NCBI GenBank assembly: GCA_947501275.1
Contig: CANMVD010000001.1
Coordinates: 868,001-932,000 of the forward strand
Origin: an uncultured Tateyamaria sp.
GTDB taxonomy: Bacteria > Pseudomonadota > Alphaproteobacteria > Rhodobacterales > Rhodobacteraceae
Direction of reading: 5' to 3'
DNA: 64,000 nt
In this document: in pieces, positions 27,028-36,052 of the stretch
How positions within the stretch are numbered: the stretch's first letter is position 1
Layout: every line of letters starts with the position of its first letter
Made by a program: the position numbers and the translations under genes
Notes under the pieces: model-generated
Seen by the model: only the letters and a program-made list of their open reading frames with translations
Told to the model about the DNA's origin: nothing
The model's database searches: none

Positions 27028-27687
27028 TCAGGTCGCAGGGGTTGTCGTGACGACGACGATATCTTCTTCGTCATCAGCAGCGATGTCTGCTGGCGAGTCT
27101 ACATCTTCGGGCACTAGCCGCGTTGCGGACGGGTTGGCCGTTGGAATAAGCGGGCTGTTGTCGGGATTGCCCATGACCATCGTCCACCAGATTTTGCCAT
27201 TTGGCTCTTGGAACCACGCAAAGCCAAGGTGACGCGCGTCGCGGGACAGAATCGTACGGCGCGTATCTGGTTGCTCCATCCAAGCCGCGAGCGTTTCCAG
27301 TTCGGTCTCGTATGATTCCGAAATGTTTTCACCCACAAGGGTTCCAGTGTACCCAACGCGGGCCAAACGGTCGATCGGAGATGACCCATCGGATCCAAAG
27401 TGCCAGGGCCGGTTTTGTAGGGACATATCCCGAGAGTGGGTTGCTGCAGCAGCGTTCAGTTGCGGGTTCAATTCAACCGGTTGCGCTCCTTGCGCACTGC
27501 GCAGCGCATTCACCGAATCCAGCATGCGGAACTGAAGTTTAGCCGTATCGCCATTGCGGATTTTGTAGAGTTTGGGCAGGGGTCGCCCATCCGATCCCTG
27601 CGTTGACGTATCGGATGTAGGCGCACAGGCGGCCACGGAAACGGCCATAGCCAAGAGCAATAAAACGCGTCGCATCATCTTAAGCAT
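27028..27687 (-). CDS. CAP/SCP-domain lipoprotein
   Basis: 219 residues. The lipoprotein signal is RRVLLLLAMAVSVAACAP, with Cys near residue 21. The CAP domain (~50-180) has LNPQLNAAAATHSRDMSLQN (first conserved His), a VGENIS segment and WWTMVMGN near the end. The C-terminal ~40 residues are Asp/Thr-rich and probably disordered. Function of bacterial CAP proteins is not well defined. Alternative starts (27678, 27675) exist a few codons in. It sits alone on the minus strand between the two YkuD genes. Confidence 0.88.
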   Translation of the reverse strand: MLKMMRRVLLLLAMAVSVAACAPTSDTSTQGSDGRPLPKLYKIRNGDTAKLQFRMLDSVNALRSAQGAQPVELNPQLNAAAATHSRDMSLQNRPWHFGSDGSSPIDRLARVGYTGTLVGENISESYETELETLAAWMEQPDTRRTILSRDARHLGFAWFQEPNGKIWWTMVMGNPDNSPLIPTANPSATRLVPEDVDSPADIAADDEEDIVVVTTTPAT

Positions 27688-27848
27688 ACCAATCAGGTTG
27701 TTTGAAAACGTCGATACCCGGCCCGTCGTTGCATTTCAAACGCACATCGGCGTGAAGTCGCGTGATGACAAGTCTTTGATTTGCGACTGCGACTTTCCGG
27801 CCATATTTTGCGTATACTGGCAGGAATTACTCATTGGAGAGGCATGTA

Positions 27849-28442
27849 ATGTCCAAGAAATCGTTTGTTACCCCGAGTCGCCGCTCGTTTTTGGTTGGCA
27901 CCGCCGCCGTGCTGGGCACGCCTGCGATTGCACAGTCGATTCCCGCTGGTCAGGCTGAACGCGACCCAACTATATCGGTTCGCCGCAATATTTCCAGCTT
28001 CCGCACGCTTGATTGGCGTCCCTATTTCGACTCGCTTCGCGGTGGCGCGATCCTTGTCGACATAGACAGCCGCGCCGTCCACTTCTGGAACGAAGATCAA
28101 AGCATCTACAAACTGTATCCGTCCAGCGTTCCTCTGAGCGAGGATCTGACGCGTCGTGGCCGCACAAAAATTGTGCTAAAGGATCCTGAGCCGGATTGGC
28201 GCCCAACGCCGTCGATGAAACAGCGCAATCCCGAGTGGCCAGACTATATCGGGCCAGGGCCGCAAAACCCGCTGGGCACACGTTCAATGCACCTCAGCTG
28301 GACCTACTATCGCATTCACGGAACGCATGATACGCGCAAAATCGGGCGGAAATCGTCCAATGGGTGCATTGGCCTGTACAACGAACATATCGAAGAACTG
28401 TACGCGATGGCCAAAGTAGGCACACAAGTGTTGCTAATTTGA
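27849..28442 (+). CDS. L,D-transpeptidase (YkuD) domain protein with Tat-type signal
   Basis: 197 residues from ATG at 27849, which has GGAGAGG upstream. The N-terminus SRRSFLVGTAAVLGTPAIAQ is a twin-arginine-like signal. The YkuD motif reads YYRIHGTHDTRKIGRKSSNG followed at once by CIGLYNEHIEELY, with both His and nucleophile Cys in place. The mature region resembles the ErfK/YbiS group. It may form cross-links or anchor proteins to peptidoglycan. It is followed by 141 bases before the first small exported-protein gene. Confidence 0.9.
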   Translation: MSKKSFVTPSRRSFLVGTAAVLGTPAIAQSIPAGQAERDPTISVRRNISSFRTLDWRPYFDSLRGGAILVDIDSRAVHFWNEDQSIYKLYPSSVPLSEDLTRRGRTKIVLKDPEPDWRPTPSMKQRNPEWPDYIGPGPQNPLGTRSMHLSWTYYRIHGTHDTRKIGRKSSNGCIGLYNEHIEELYAMAKVGTQVLLI

Positions 28443-28583
28443 CGACATCGTGCCCGCTTGGCCGCTAAGCTCCTGAAACATGGTTTGCATTCGCTACCGA
28501 TTGTTGTTTACAGGAGCCCACGAGGTAAGTCTTGGGTGCGCTGTGGCGTTATCCGCCTGCGCGCAAAACTGGAGGTTATTAAC

Positions 28584-28763
28584 ATGAAAAAACTCGTTCT
28601 CGCTGCTGCTCTGACAGCCGCTGCTTCGACTGCATTTGCCGGTGCTCCTGCCGATCCAATCATCGAAGCCCCTGTCATCGTCGAAGAAGCGACCAGCTCC
28701 TCGGGCGGCATCATCCTGCCCCTGCTGATCCTGATCGCCGTTGCGGCAGCTGTTTCCGACTAA
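28584..28763 (+). CDS. Small exported protein with hydrophobic C-terminus, copy 1 of a tandem pair
   Basis: 59 residues. A signal peptide (MKKLVLAAALTAAASTAFAG) is followed by ~18 acidic, Pro/Ile-rich residues (PADPIIEAPVIVEEATSS), then SGGIILPLLILIAVAAAVSD, a membrane-spanning C-terminus. GGAGG sits 8 bases before ATG. It is ~75% identical to the next gene, and the last 20 residues are the same. A terminator follows each copy. Function unknown. Possibly an inner-membrane or envelope peptide. hemH is the next gene on the opposite strand; a link with it is not shown. Confidence 0.82.
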   Translation: MKKLVLAAALTAAASTAFAGAPADPIIEAPVIVEEATSSSGGIILPLLILIAVAAAVSD

Positions 28764-28783
28764 GGTCTGAACAACTGAAAATT

Positions 28784-28816
28784 AAAAAGGCAGCGCTGCA
28801 ATGCGCTGCCTTTTTT
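28784..28816 (+). terminator. Rho-independent terminator after small exported gene 1
   Basis: AAAAAGGCAGCGC-tgcaat-GCGCTGCCTTTTT, a perfect 13-base inverted repeat with a T-run. Shows copy 1 is a separate transcript. Confidence 0.9.
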
Positions 28817-28904
28817 AGTTTTAGCCCCTCTTGCGATGCAAAAAGAAAACCGCTTTGTTGATGCTGGATGTCTGTCATGTCCACAGGCCACTTTGGAGAC
28901 GAAT

Positions 28905-29084
28905 ATGAAGAAACTGATACTTGCTGCCACTCTGACCGTCGCCGCTTCGACTGCATTTGCAGGCAGCCCGGCTGACCCGATTGTCGAACCCATTGTAGTT
29001 GAGAATGATGCTTCTGGCTCGTCAGGCGGCATCATCCTGCCTCTTTTGATCCTGATCGCTGTTGCAGCAGCCGTATCGGATTAA
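28905..29084 (+). CDS. Small exported protein with hydrophobic C-terminus, copy 2 of a tandem pair
   Basis: 59 residues. Signal peptide MKKLILAATLTVAASTAFAG, then PADPIVEPIVVENDASGS, then the same hydrophobic tail SGGIILPLLILIAVAAAVSD as copy 1. TTTGGAGAC upstream gives a weak ribosome site. The near-perfect tail against a drifting middle points to selection on the tail and signal after duplication. It has its own terminator. Product function unknown. Confidence 0.82.
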   Translation: MKKLILAATLTVAASTAFAGSPADPIVEPIVVENDASGSSGGIILPLLILIAVAAAVSD

Positions 29085-29110
29085 CAGGCGCAACATACCA
29101 AGATCAGGTT

Positions 29111-29137
29111 AAGGCGGTGCTTGGCTCCGCCTTTTTC
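29111..29137 (+). terminator. Rho-independent terminator after small exported gene 2
   Basis: AAGGCGG-tgcttggct-CCGCCTT followed by TTTCTTT. It ends ~23 bases before the hemH stop on the opposite strand and could act on both transcripts. Confidence 0.8.
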
Positions 29138-29159
29138 TTTGCCCGGACCTATCTAAAGC

Positions 29160-30221
29160 TCAATCGAGCCAACCTTTGAGGTTTTCCTCGATCACCGTGC
29201 CGAGCGCATCAATGTGAGCATCATCATCGTTAAGACAGGGGATATACGTAAATGTCTCTCCCCCGGCTTCCTCAAAGCTCTCTTTGATTTCCTCGTTGAT
29301 CTCTTCCAATGTTTCGATGCAGTCGGCAGAGAATGCGGGTGCGCATACGGCAATGTTCTTTTTGCCAGCCTCAGCCAGACGGGCGACCTCTTCGACGGTG
29401 TAGGGTTGCAGCCATTCTTCCGGTCCGAACTTGGATTGGAACGTCGTCTTGATCTCTGTATCTGCCCAACCTAACCGCTCTTTCAGCAGGCGCGTCGTTT
29501 TCTGACACTGACAATGGTAGGGATCGCCTTCCATCAGGTAGCGTTTGGGCACACCGTGGTAGCTGCAAACCAGGATATCGGGGCGCGTGTCCATATCCGC
29601 ATAGGCGCGTTCGATGGATTGAGCGAGCGCCTCGATGTACTTTGGATGCGCATAGTAGGCTTCAACAGTCCGGGTCGTTGGTTGCCACTTTTCTTCCATC
29701 AACGCACGGAAGAATTCGTCATTTGCAGTCGCGGATGTAGCACCGGCGTAGTGGGGATACAGAGGAAAGAACAGGATCTTCTGGCAACCTGCCTCGGCCA
29801 TTTCCCGCACCTTGGACTTGGTCGATGGATTGCCGTAGCGCATACAGAAATCAACCATGACCTGATCGCCGTAACGCGCATGCATTGCCTGTTTCATTTT
29901 GGCGGTCTGGTCTTTGGTGATCGTCATGAGGGGGCTTTCACCCGCTTCATGGTTCCAAATCGATTTATAGGCTGCGCCAGAGGAAAACGGACGTTTCGTC
30001 AGGATGATGAGTTGCAACAACGGCTGCCATATCCACGGGCTGTAATCGATCACCCGGCGGTCTGACAGAAACTCGTTCAGATACCGGCGCATGGACCAAT
30101 AGTCATAGTTGTCAGGCGTACCGAGGTTTGCCAGCAAGATACCAACGCGTGCGGGCGGCACCGCCGGGTGATCCGCATCAGCATGTGCAGGTCGTGTCGC
30201 GTTTTTGCTGGTATCAAGCAT
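29160..30221 (-). CDS. hemH: Ferrochelatase
   Basis: 353 residues from ATG at 30221; the ORF track begins at an upstream TTG (30245). Ferrochelatase inserts Fe(II) into protoporphyrin IX, the last step of heme synthesis. VGILLANLGTPDNYDYWSMR opens the fold, LVCSYHGVPKRYL carries the active-site His, and FSADCIETLEEINEEI is the conserved C-terminal segment with Glu/His metal site residues. The N-terminal ~30 residues before the fold are not conserved. Faces the small exported genes tail-to-tail. Confidence 0.95.
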   Translation of the reverse strand: MLDTSKNATRPAHADADHPAVPPARVGILLANLGTPDNYDYWSMRRYLNEFLSDRRVIDYSPWIWQPLLQLIILTKRPFSSGAAYKSIWNHEAGESPLMTITKDQTAKMKQAMHARYGDQVMVDFCMRYGNPSTKSKVREMAEAGCQKILFFPLYPHYAGATSATANDEFFRALMEEKWQPTTRTVEAYYAHPKYIEALAQSIERAYADMDTRPDILVCSYHGVPKRYLMEGDPYHCQCQKTTRLLKERLGWADTEIKTTFQSKFGPEEWLQPYTVEEVARLAEAGKKNIAVCAPAFSADCIETLEEINEEIKESFEEAGGETFTYIPCLNDDDAHIDALGTVIEENLKGWLD

Positions 30222-30276
30222 CTGTGGCCGTTCCGTTTGTCGCAATAGGCCTCAGATAAACGGATTTGTCCGCAGG

Positions 30277-31095
30277 TCAATCGGGCAGCGACGTTTCGTC
30301 CGTGCGCAACGCATCTGCCAGCCGCGCCTGCGCAGATCCGGGGCGCAATGGTTGCGGTTGGCTTTTGGCGGGTGCCCACCCCGTCAGGACAATCAATTCA
30401 AACGTCGCGAGGATCCCACCACCGGGTGCCGGAAATGTCTGTTCATAGATTTCGTTTGCCCGCTCAAACAGACTCCTCCGCGACGGTTTGCGCATTCGAG
30501 CGGCCAGAGCGTTGGTCTCTCCCATTTGCCGTAGATCGTGCATCAGATGGGTCATGGAACGATATTCTGCCGTCAATGGGACTGTATCAGCGACGGGCAA
30601 GGCCAATCCGGCGCGTTGCAGCAAAGCTCCCAAATCGCGGACCTCGGCCATGGGTGCCACACGCGGGGACAAGCCACCGGATACCTCAATTTCCGCCTGG
30701 GCAAGACATGCGCGCAATTCATGTAACGTTTGCCCACCCAACACGGTGGCCAGCAACAGCCCGTCGGGTTGCAAGGCGCGTCTGCACTGAATCAACTGGC
30801 CCACGGGGTCATTTGCCCAGTGCAGGCCAAGGCTGTGAATAACCAGATCGTGTTGATGTACTGCCAGATCTAGCGTCGCACCGTCTTGGACAATGGTGCC
30901 GGTGGGCATGCTGTTTTGCCACAGATCCCCGAAAGGGCTGACAATTGCGGGCTTGTGAAAGGGTTTGTTAACCATCGCAACCCGATCTTCGATCTCGTCA
31001 CGTGCGGCGGCTTGCAGAAACAACTGGGTCAGGTCTGCACGACTGCGATTGCGCGCGAGGGCGCCGATGTCTGTGAGGGCATTGGGATGGTTCAT
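30277..31095 (-). CDS. Methyltransferase-like protein (BioC/NDUFAF5 type) lacking a clear SAM motif I
   Basis: 272 residues. The middle and C-terminal parts match the BioC/NDUFAF5-like fold: VIHSLGLHWANDPVGQLIQC, ALQPDGLLLATVLGGQTLHE and the later GGLSPRVAPMAEVRDLGALL. The glycine-rich SAM motif expected around residues 45-55 is absent; there the sequence reads VNKPFHKPAIVSPFGDLWQN. It may be a catalytically dead relative. Divergent from comF, a common order in alphaproteobacteria. Confidence 0.8.
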   Translation of the reverse strand: MNHPNALTDIGALARNRSRADLTQLFLQAAARDEIEDRVAMVNKPFHKPAIVSPFGDLWQNSMPTGTIVQDGATLDLAVHQHDLVIHSLGLHWANDPVGQLIQCRRALQPDGLLLATVLGGQTLHELRACLAQAEIEVSGGLSPRVAPMAEVRDLGALLQRAGLALPVADTVPLTAEYRSMTHLMHDLRQMGETNALAARMRKPSRRSLFERANEIYEQTFPAPGGGILATFELIVLTGWAPAKSQPQPLRPGSAQARLADALRTDETSLPD

Positions 31096-31115
31096 GGTTC
31101 AAGGATAGATTTCAC

Positions 31116-31895
31116 ATGCAGGTTTTTCAAACAGCCCTTTCGGTCATTTATCCTCCGCGCTGTCTGGGATGTGGCGAAACTGTGGACAGTGATTTTGGTC
31201 TTTGCGCAACATGCTGGTCAAAGACGGCATTCACAGGCGGTGTGTCATGTGATGCGTGTGGCACACCTCTGCCCGGCGCATCGGATACGCAAGCAGTGCA
31301 GTGTGACGATTGCATGCGCACACCCAGACCATGGGACAAGGGGCGGGCAGCTTTGGTTTACGATGGCATGGGTCGCAAATTGATCCTCGGGCTGAAGCAC
31401 GGAGATCGACAGGAAGTCGCGCGCCCGGCAGCGCAGTGGATGCAATTGGCAGGTCGGGATTTGTTCAAAGCAAACCCCTTGATTGTGCCGGTTCCACTGC
31501 ATTGGATTCGCTTGGCAACGCGGCGCTACAATCAGTCTGCCTTGATCGCGCAAGAGTTGGCGGAAGTCAGCGGCCTTGATTGGTGTCCCGACTTGCTGGT
31601 CCGCACACGACGCACGCGATCATTGGAAGGAAAGACGCGGAGCGAGCGCGCTGAAATCTTGAGTGGCGCAATTTCCGTAAATCCAAAACGACGACATCGA
31701 TTGACCGGGCGTCCCATTCTGTTGATCGACGATGTCATGACGACAGGCGCGACATTGGCCGCCTGTACCAAAGCTTGCTACGATGCAGGCGCTGATCACG
31801 TCTGCGTTTGCGTACTGGCACGCGCGACCAAAGATCAATACATGAAGCCCGGACTAGACGAGCCTCGAAAGGACCCGCGCCATGAAACCCGTTGA
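31116..31895 (+). CDS. ComF-family phosphoribosyltransferase-like protein
   Basis: 259 residues. Two Cys pairs near the N-terminus (RCLGCGETVDSDFGLCATCW, and DACG/DDCM) form zinc ribbons. The PRTase motif ILLIDDVMTTGATLAACTKA is near the C-terminus. ComF/GntX proteins act in competence or salvage in some species. Competence here is not shown. Overlaps grxC by 14 bases and is divergent from the methyltransferase-like gene. Confidence 0.93.
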   Translation: MQVFQTALSVIYPPRCLGCGETVDSDFGLCATCWSKTAFTGGVSCDACGTPLPGASDTQAVQCDDCMRTPRPWDKGRAALVYDGMGRKLILGLKHGDRQEVARPAAQWMQLAGRDLFKANPLIVPVPLHWIRLATRRYNQSALIAQELAEVSGLDWCPDLLVRTRRTRSLEGKTRSERAEILSGAISVNPKRRHRLTGRPILLIDDVMTTGATLAACTKACYDAGADHVCVCVLARATKDQYMKPGLDEPRKDPRHETR

Positions 31896-32139
31896 GATCT
31901 ATACCTCGCCTTTGTGTGGTTTTTGTCACGCTGCAAAGCGCCTGTTGAAAGAAAAGGGAGTGCCCTTTTCCGAGGTAAACGTACTGGCCCAGCCTGGGCG
32001 AAAAGCGGAAATGATCTCACGTGCCAATGGGGGTCGGACAGTGCCGCAGATCTTTGTCGGAGACACGCACGTGGGTGGCTGCGATGATCTTTATGAACTC
32101 GAACGTGCGGGCAAACTCGACTCTTTGCTGGCGGCGTAG
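31882..32139 (+). CDS. grxC: Glutaredoxin 3
   Basis: 85 residues. Active site C12-G-F-C15 (PLCGFCHAAKRLL), then GGRTVPQIFVGDTHVGGCDD with cis-Pro and the GG motif of the glutathione site. Reduces disulfides using glutathione. Starts 14 bases inside comF; the next gene starts immediately after its stop. Confidence 0.94.
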   Translation: MKPVEIYTSPLCGFCHAAKRLLKEKGVPFSEVNVLAQPGRKAEMISRANGGRTVPQIFVGDTHVGGCDDLYELERAGKLDSLLAA

Positions 32140-32970
32140 GTGAAGGCGGCACTGCTGCAACTGAATGTTTCGGACGATCCGCAGACCAACGTGGTGCGGA
32201 CGTCGGATATGGTGCGGCAAGCCGCTGATATGGGCGCAGAATTCATCCTGACGCCGGAAGTGACAAATTGCGTCAGTCTTGACCGTACTCATCAAAGACA
32301 GGTTCTTCAACCGGAGGGTGATGACCCAACTTTGTCAGCCCTGCGAAAGATAGCATGCGAACGGCAGATACACATCCTCATAGGCTCGCTTGCCCTTAAG
32401 ACAGATGACGCAGACGGTCGTTTTGCCAACCGCTCGTTCTTGATTGGACCGGATGGCGAAATCCTTGCGCGATACGACAAGATCCACATGTTCGACGTCG
32501 CGATTTCCAATGACGAGACATATCGTGAATCCTCGGGATATCGTCCTGGAAAACGCGCTGTGGTGGCTGAAACTGCATTCGCCAAGATTGGGATGGCGGT
32601 CTGTTACGATATGCGCTTTGGCTTGCTGGCAAATACACTATCCGCCGCCGGAGCTCAGATCCTGACATATCCCTCTGCCTTTTCCCCGATTACGGGTGCG
32701 GCTCATTGGCACAGCCTGCTGCGCGCACGCGCAATCGAGGCGGGCGCATGGGTGCTGGCTCCGGCCCAGACAGGCACGCATAAAAGCAAAACTGGCAAGG
32801 CACGCACGACATTCGGCCACTCTTTGGCGGTCGATCCGTGGGGCGAGGTGATACTTGACGCAGGGGAGGCTCCGGGCGTTTATATCTTTGATTTGGACTT
32901 GGAAAAGGTAGCCGAGGCGCGCCGACGTATCCCTGCAAGAGACAACGCGCGCCCGTTCGAAGGCCCCTGA
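32140..32970 (+). CDS. Carbon-nitrogen hydrolase (Nit2/omega-amidase-like)
   Basis: 276 residues from a GTG directly after the grxC stop. The catalytic triad is visible: Glu in LTPEVTNCVSL, Lys in RYDKIHMFDV, and Cys in GMAVCYDMRFGLLANTLS. This is the Nit1/Nit2 branch of the nitrilase superfamily, whose members deaminate 2-oxoglutaramate or deaminated glutathione. Which one is not decided by sequence. Part of comF-grxC-amidohydrolase-marR. Confidence 0.9.
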   Translation: MKAALLQLNVSDDPQTNVVRTSDMVRQAADMGAEFILTPEVTNCVSLDRTHQRQVLQPEGDDPTLSALRKIACERQIHILIGSLALKTDDADGRFANRSFLIGPDGEILARYDKIHMFDVAISNDETYRESSGYRPGKRAVVAETAFAKIGMAVCYDMRFGLLANTLSAAGAQILTYPSAFSPITGAAHWHSLLRARAIEAGAWVLAPAQTGTHKSKTGKARTTFGHSLAVDPWGEVILDAGEAPGVYIFDLDLEKVAEARRRIPARDNARPFEGP

Positions 32971-32976
32971 TTTTAA

Positions 32977-33426
32977 ATGAGCACAGACAAACATGCCCTC
33001 GCCATTTCGTTATTCAGCGAGATGTTGGCTGCTGATCAGGTGATCCGCAATCGGTTGAGCCGTGTGCTGCCCAAGGGCATGGAGCTTTCTCATTTCTCGG
33101 TGCTGAACTATCTTGCTTGGCATGAGGGCGAGCGCAGTCCGGCGCAACTGGCCGAGACATTTAACGTTACACGCGGAGCGATGACCAATACGCTGTCACG
33201 GCTAGAATGGGCCGGGTACATCCATGTCCGCCCGGACTGGGATGATGCGCGTCGCAAGATGGTGTCCTTGAGTCCAGCGGGCAGAAAGGCACGTGATCAG
33301 GCGGTCAGTGCGCTGGCCCCGACGATCACCGACGTCATCGACGAGTTGGGCGAAGACCGGGTAAAAGCGACCTTGCCCATTCTGCGTCAGTTGCGTGTAA
33401 AAATGGGTGCCAAAGCCAAGAGCTAG
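32977..33426 (+). CDS. MarR-family transcriptional regulator
   Basis: 149 residues. The winged helix-turn-helix includes [20 protein letters not shown] followed by [20 protein letters not shown], the wing with its usual DxRxK. It starts 6 bases after the amidohydrolase gene. Ligand and operator are unknown. The stop overlaps the ubiG stop by 4 bases, convergently. Confidence 0.9.
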   Translation: MSTDKHALAISLFSEMLAADQVIRNRLSRVLPKGMELSHFSVLNYLAWHEGERSPAQLAETFNVTRGAMTNTLSRLEWAGYIHVRPDWDDARRKMVSLSPAGRKARDQAVSALAPTITDVIDELGEDRVKATLPILRQLRVKMGAKAKS

Positions 33427-34169
33427 GCCGGCTTCAGACTGGCTGTGACGTAGTTCACACTCAAGTCCTTGTCCGACAACTTCCACGACCATGTCACCGG
33501 GTTGAAAACAAAACCTTTTCGGTCAACCGGATCCAGGCCTGCATTGCGCATTAAATCGAACAGCTCATCTGGCGTTATGAATTTGGACCATTCATGCGTC
33601 CCTTTGGGCAGCCAGCGCATTACATGTTCGGCACCGATGATTGCCATCATGTAGGATTTTGGGTTCCGATTGATTGTCGAACAGATATGTATGCCGCCCG
33701 GTTTGAGCAGTTCGCGGCACGCTGTGAGGTAGCCGAGCGGGTCGGCCACGTGTTCCACAACTTCCATGTTCAGGACCGCGTCGAACTGTTCGCCCGCTGC
33801 TGCCATGTCTTCAGCGGTGGTATGGCGATAATCTATAGTCAGGCCGGATTGTTCCGCATGGACCTGTGCCACGGGAATATTGCGCTCTGCGGCATCTGCT
33901 CCAACAACGTCAGCCCCGAGTCGCGCCATGGGTTCCGCCAACAGACCCCCGCCGCAGCCAATATCGAGAATGCGCAAGCCAGCGAAGGCATTCGGTTTTG
34001 TGAGATCTCGGTCAAACTCGGCAGCGATCTGGCTGGTGATGTAGTCCAAACGGCAGGGGTTCAGCATATGCAGGGGTTTGAACTTGCCGTTGGTATCCCA
34101 CCATTCTGCCGCCATCGCCTCAAATTTAGCGATTTCGGAAGGATCAACGGTACTTTGATGCGTTTGCAT
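33423..34169 (-). CDS. ubiG: Ubiquinone biosynthesis O-methyltransferase
   Basis: 248 residues from ATG at 34169, which has AGGAAACG upstream; the ORF-track start at 34226 overlaps pip. Two O-methylations in ubiquinone synthesis. N-terminal [20 protein letters not shown] is a UbiG hallmark, SAM motif I is [20 protein letters not shown], and [13 protein letters not shown] follows. Divergent from pip across 49 bases. Confidence 0.96.
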   Translation of the reverse strand: MQTHQSTVDPSEIAKFEAMAAEWWDTNGKFKPLHMLNPCRLDYITSQIAAEFDRDLTKPNAFAGLRILDIGCGGGLLAEPMARLGADVVGADAAERNIPVAQVHAEQSGLTIDYRHTTAEDMAAAGEQFDAVLNMEVVEHVADPLGYLTACRELLKPGGIHICSTINRNPKSYMMAIIGAEHVMRWLPKGTHEWSKFITPDELFDLMRNAGLDPVDRKGFVFNPVTWSWKLSDKDLSVNYVTASLKPA

Positions 34170-34218
34170 TTCTCGTTTCCTATGCTCATGTGCACGTAAT
34201 GCCCTATGTAGGTCGATA

Positions 34219-35190
34219 ATGGACAAACACAGTGATCAAAAGCGCGCGGTACAATATTTGTATCCGCCGACGGACCCCTTCGACCAGCGGATGCTGGATG
34301 TCGGTCAGGGCCACAAGGTTTATGTCGAGCAATGCGGCAACCCCAATGGTGTGCCGGTTGTTGTACTTCACGGTGGACCTGGCGGTGGATGCAGCCCGGC
34401 GATGCGCCGTTACTTTGATCCCGATTACTATCGGATCATTCTGTTTGATCAGCGAGGCTGCGGACGGTCGAGGCCCCATGCATCGGTCATGAACAATACA
34501 ACGTGGCATCTGGTCGATGATATCGAGCTGATCCGCAAGACATTGGGCATCGACGCTTGGATTGTATTCGGTGGAAGTTGGGGGGCCACGCTTGCGCTGA
34601 TCTACGCCGAAGCGCATCCCAGCCAAGTGTTGCGCCTTGTGCTGCGCGGCGTGTTTCTGATGACCCAAACAGAACTGGATTGGTTCTATGGCGGAGGGGC
34701 CGGCAAATTCTGGCCCGAAGTCTGGGCCCGTTTCGAAGGGCTTGTGCCAGAAGATGAACGCGGTGATCTGATTGCAGCCTATCATCGCCGCCTGTTCTCC
34801 GGCGACATGGCGCTTGAGACACGCTTTGCACGCGCGTGGTCGGCGTGGGAAAATGCACTGGCCTCAATTCATTCATCCGGATCGGGCGGGGAAGCGCCGG
34901 GGGATTATGCGCGCGCCTTTGCACGCCTTGAGAATCACTACTTCACGAATGGTGGTTTTCTGGAGTTTGATGGCCAGATTTTGGCGCAAGCGGATCGGAT
35001 CAAGCATATTCCGGGAACAATCGTGCAGGGCCGCTATGATATGATTTGCCCGCCTGAAAGCGCTTATGCGTTGTCTCAGGCCTGGCCAGCCGGTCAGCTG
35101 AAAATGGTGCGCAATGCAGGTCATGCCTTGTCCGAGCCGGGAATTTCGGCTGAACTGGTGCGCACTATGGACAGGATCGCAGGAAAATGA
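34219..35190 (+). CDS. pip: Proline iminopeptidase
   Basis: 323 residues, an alpha/beta hydrolase. [19 protein letters not shown] is the oxyanion region. [18 protein letters not shown] has the nucleophile Ser; FDQRGCGRS and the C-terminal NAGHALSEP supply the acid/base environment. Releases N-terminal proline from peptides. It overlaps the next gene by 4 bases, a short peptide-binding protein, so peptide use is a common theme. Confidence 0.92.
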   Translation: MDKHSDQKRAVQYLYPPTDPFDQRMLDVGQGHKVYVEQCGNPNGVPVVVLHGGPGGGCSPAMRRYFDPDYYRIILFDQRGCGRSRPHASVMNNTTWHLVDDIELIRKTLGIDAWIVFGGSWGATLALIYAEAHPSQVLRLVLRGVFLMTQTELDWFYGGGAGKFWPEVWARFEGLVPEDERGDLIAAYHRRLFSGDMALETRFARAWSAWENALASIHSSGSGGEAPGDYARAFARLENHYFTNGGFLEFDGQILAQADRIKHIPGTIVQGRYDMICPPESAYALSQAWPAGQLKMVRNAGHALSEPGISAELVRTMDRIAGK

Positions 35191-35963
35191 CCCGGATCGA
35201 CCGACGTGCCCTTTTCGCATCCGGTGCAGCGGCCGCATTGCTGGCTGCAACCGGTGTTTCCGCTGCGCCGCAACGCGGTGGCAGACTGCGTGCGGCTGTC
35301 GGGGCCGATCTGTTTGATCAAGTCATCGCCAGCACAGTCTATGACAACCTGACAGAGATTGCTGCAGACGGCACATTGCGGGGTGAATTGGCAACGGATT
35401 GGACGTCTGACAGCGACGCGATGCACTGGCGATTTAAGCTGCGCCCTGACGTTGCATTCCATGATGGAACGCCGTTTGACGCGTATGCGCTGCGCCACCT
35501 GCCGTTCCGAGTGGACGTTCAGGATGCTCTCACTGTCGATATCGTTCTTGAATCGCCTGATCCAAATTTACCTTACACGCTTGCGCATCCGGGTTATGAA
35601 GTTCGCTCTCCAAATGGCGCTGGGACCGGGCTGTACCAAGTGCAAAAACTGGACATGCACCGCCATTTTATAGGGATGCGGGTTGCGCAGCATTGGAAAA
35701 CTGATGCCGGTTGGTTTGATAGTGTTGAGTTTGTGCAGTTCAGCGCCGCCGAAATACGCTCGGAAGCATTGCTGAGTGGGCTTGTTGATGTGGCTGATGT
35801 GCGTGATCTGGGCCCCGACGTAGACCTGTGTGAGTTTCAGACCCTGCCGGGGGATGCGTCCACAACCCATATCGCCAATCGAGCGGTCATTGTGCCTGCT
35901 GCCGTCGGTAAAAGCTGGCCTTTGGACAACCTGCGCATGGCAGAACGGTGGTGGATGGCCTGA
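35187..35963 (+). CDS. Short extracellular-solute-binding-protein-like (peptide SBP family 5) protein
   Basis: 258 residues, about half the usual ~520. A Tat-like signal (RIDRRALFASGAAAALLAAT) is followed by a family-5 solute-binding region (MHWRFKLRPDVAFHDGTPFD, GAGTGLYQVQKLD). The C-terminus has LDNLRMAERWW, reading like a complete end rather than a frameshift. The usual domain II is missing. No permease or ATPase genes accompany it. Its start overlaps the pip stop by 4 bases. May bind or scavenge a peptide, or have lost transport. Confidence 0.72.
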   Translation: MTRIDRRALFASGAAAALLAATGVSAAPQRGGRLRAAVGADLFDQVIASTVYDNLTEIAADGTLRGELATDWTSDSDAMHWRFKLRPDVAFHDGTPFDAYALRHLPFRVDVQDALTVDIVLESPDPNLPYTLAHPGYEVRSPNGAGTGLYQVQKLDMHRHFIGMRVAQHWKTDAGWFDSVEFVQFSAAEIRSEALLSGLVDVADVRDLGPDVDLCEFQTLPGDASTTHIANRAVIVPAAVGKSWPLDNLRMAERWWMA

Positions 35964-36052
35964 CAGGCCTTGCAGACTCGAGGTTGCGCGCGTATATGCC
36001 CTTCAACAGCGGCGCGCTGGGGTCCAAACCCAACGCTCCACCGGGAAACACC

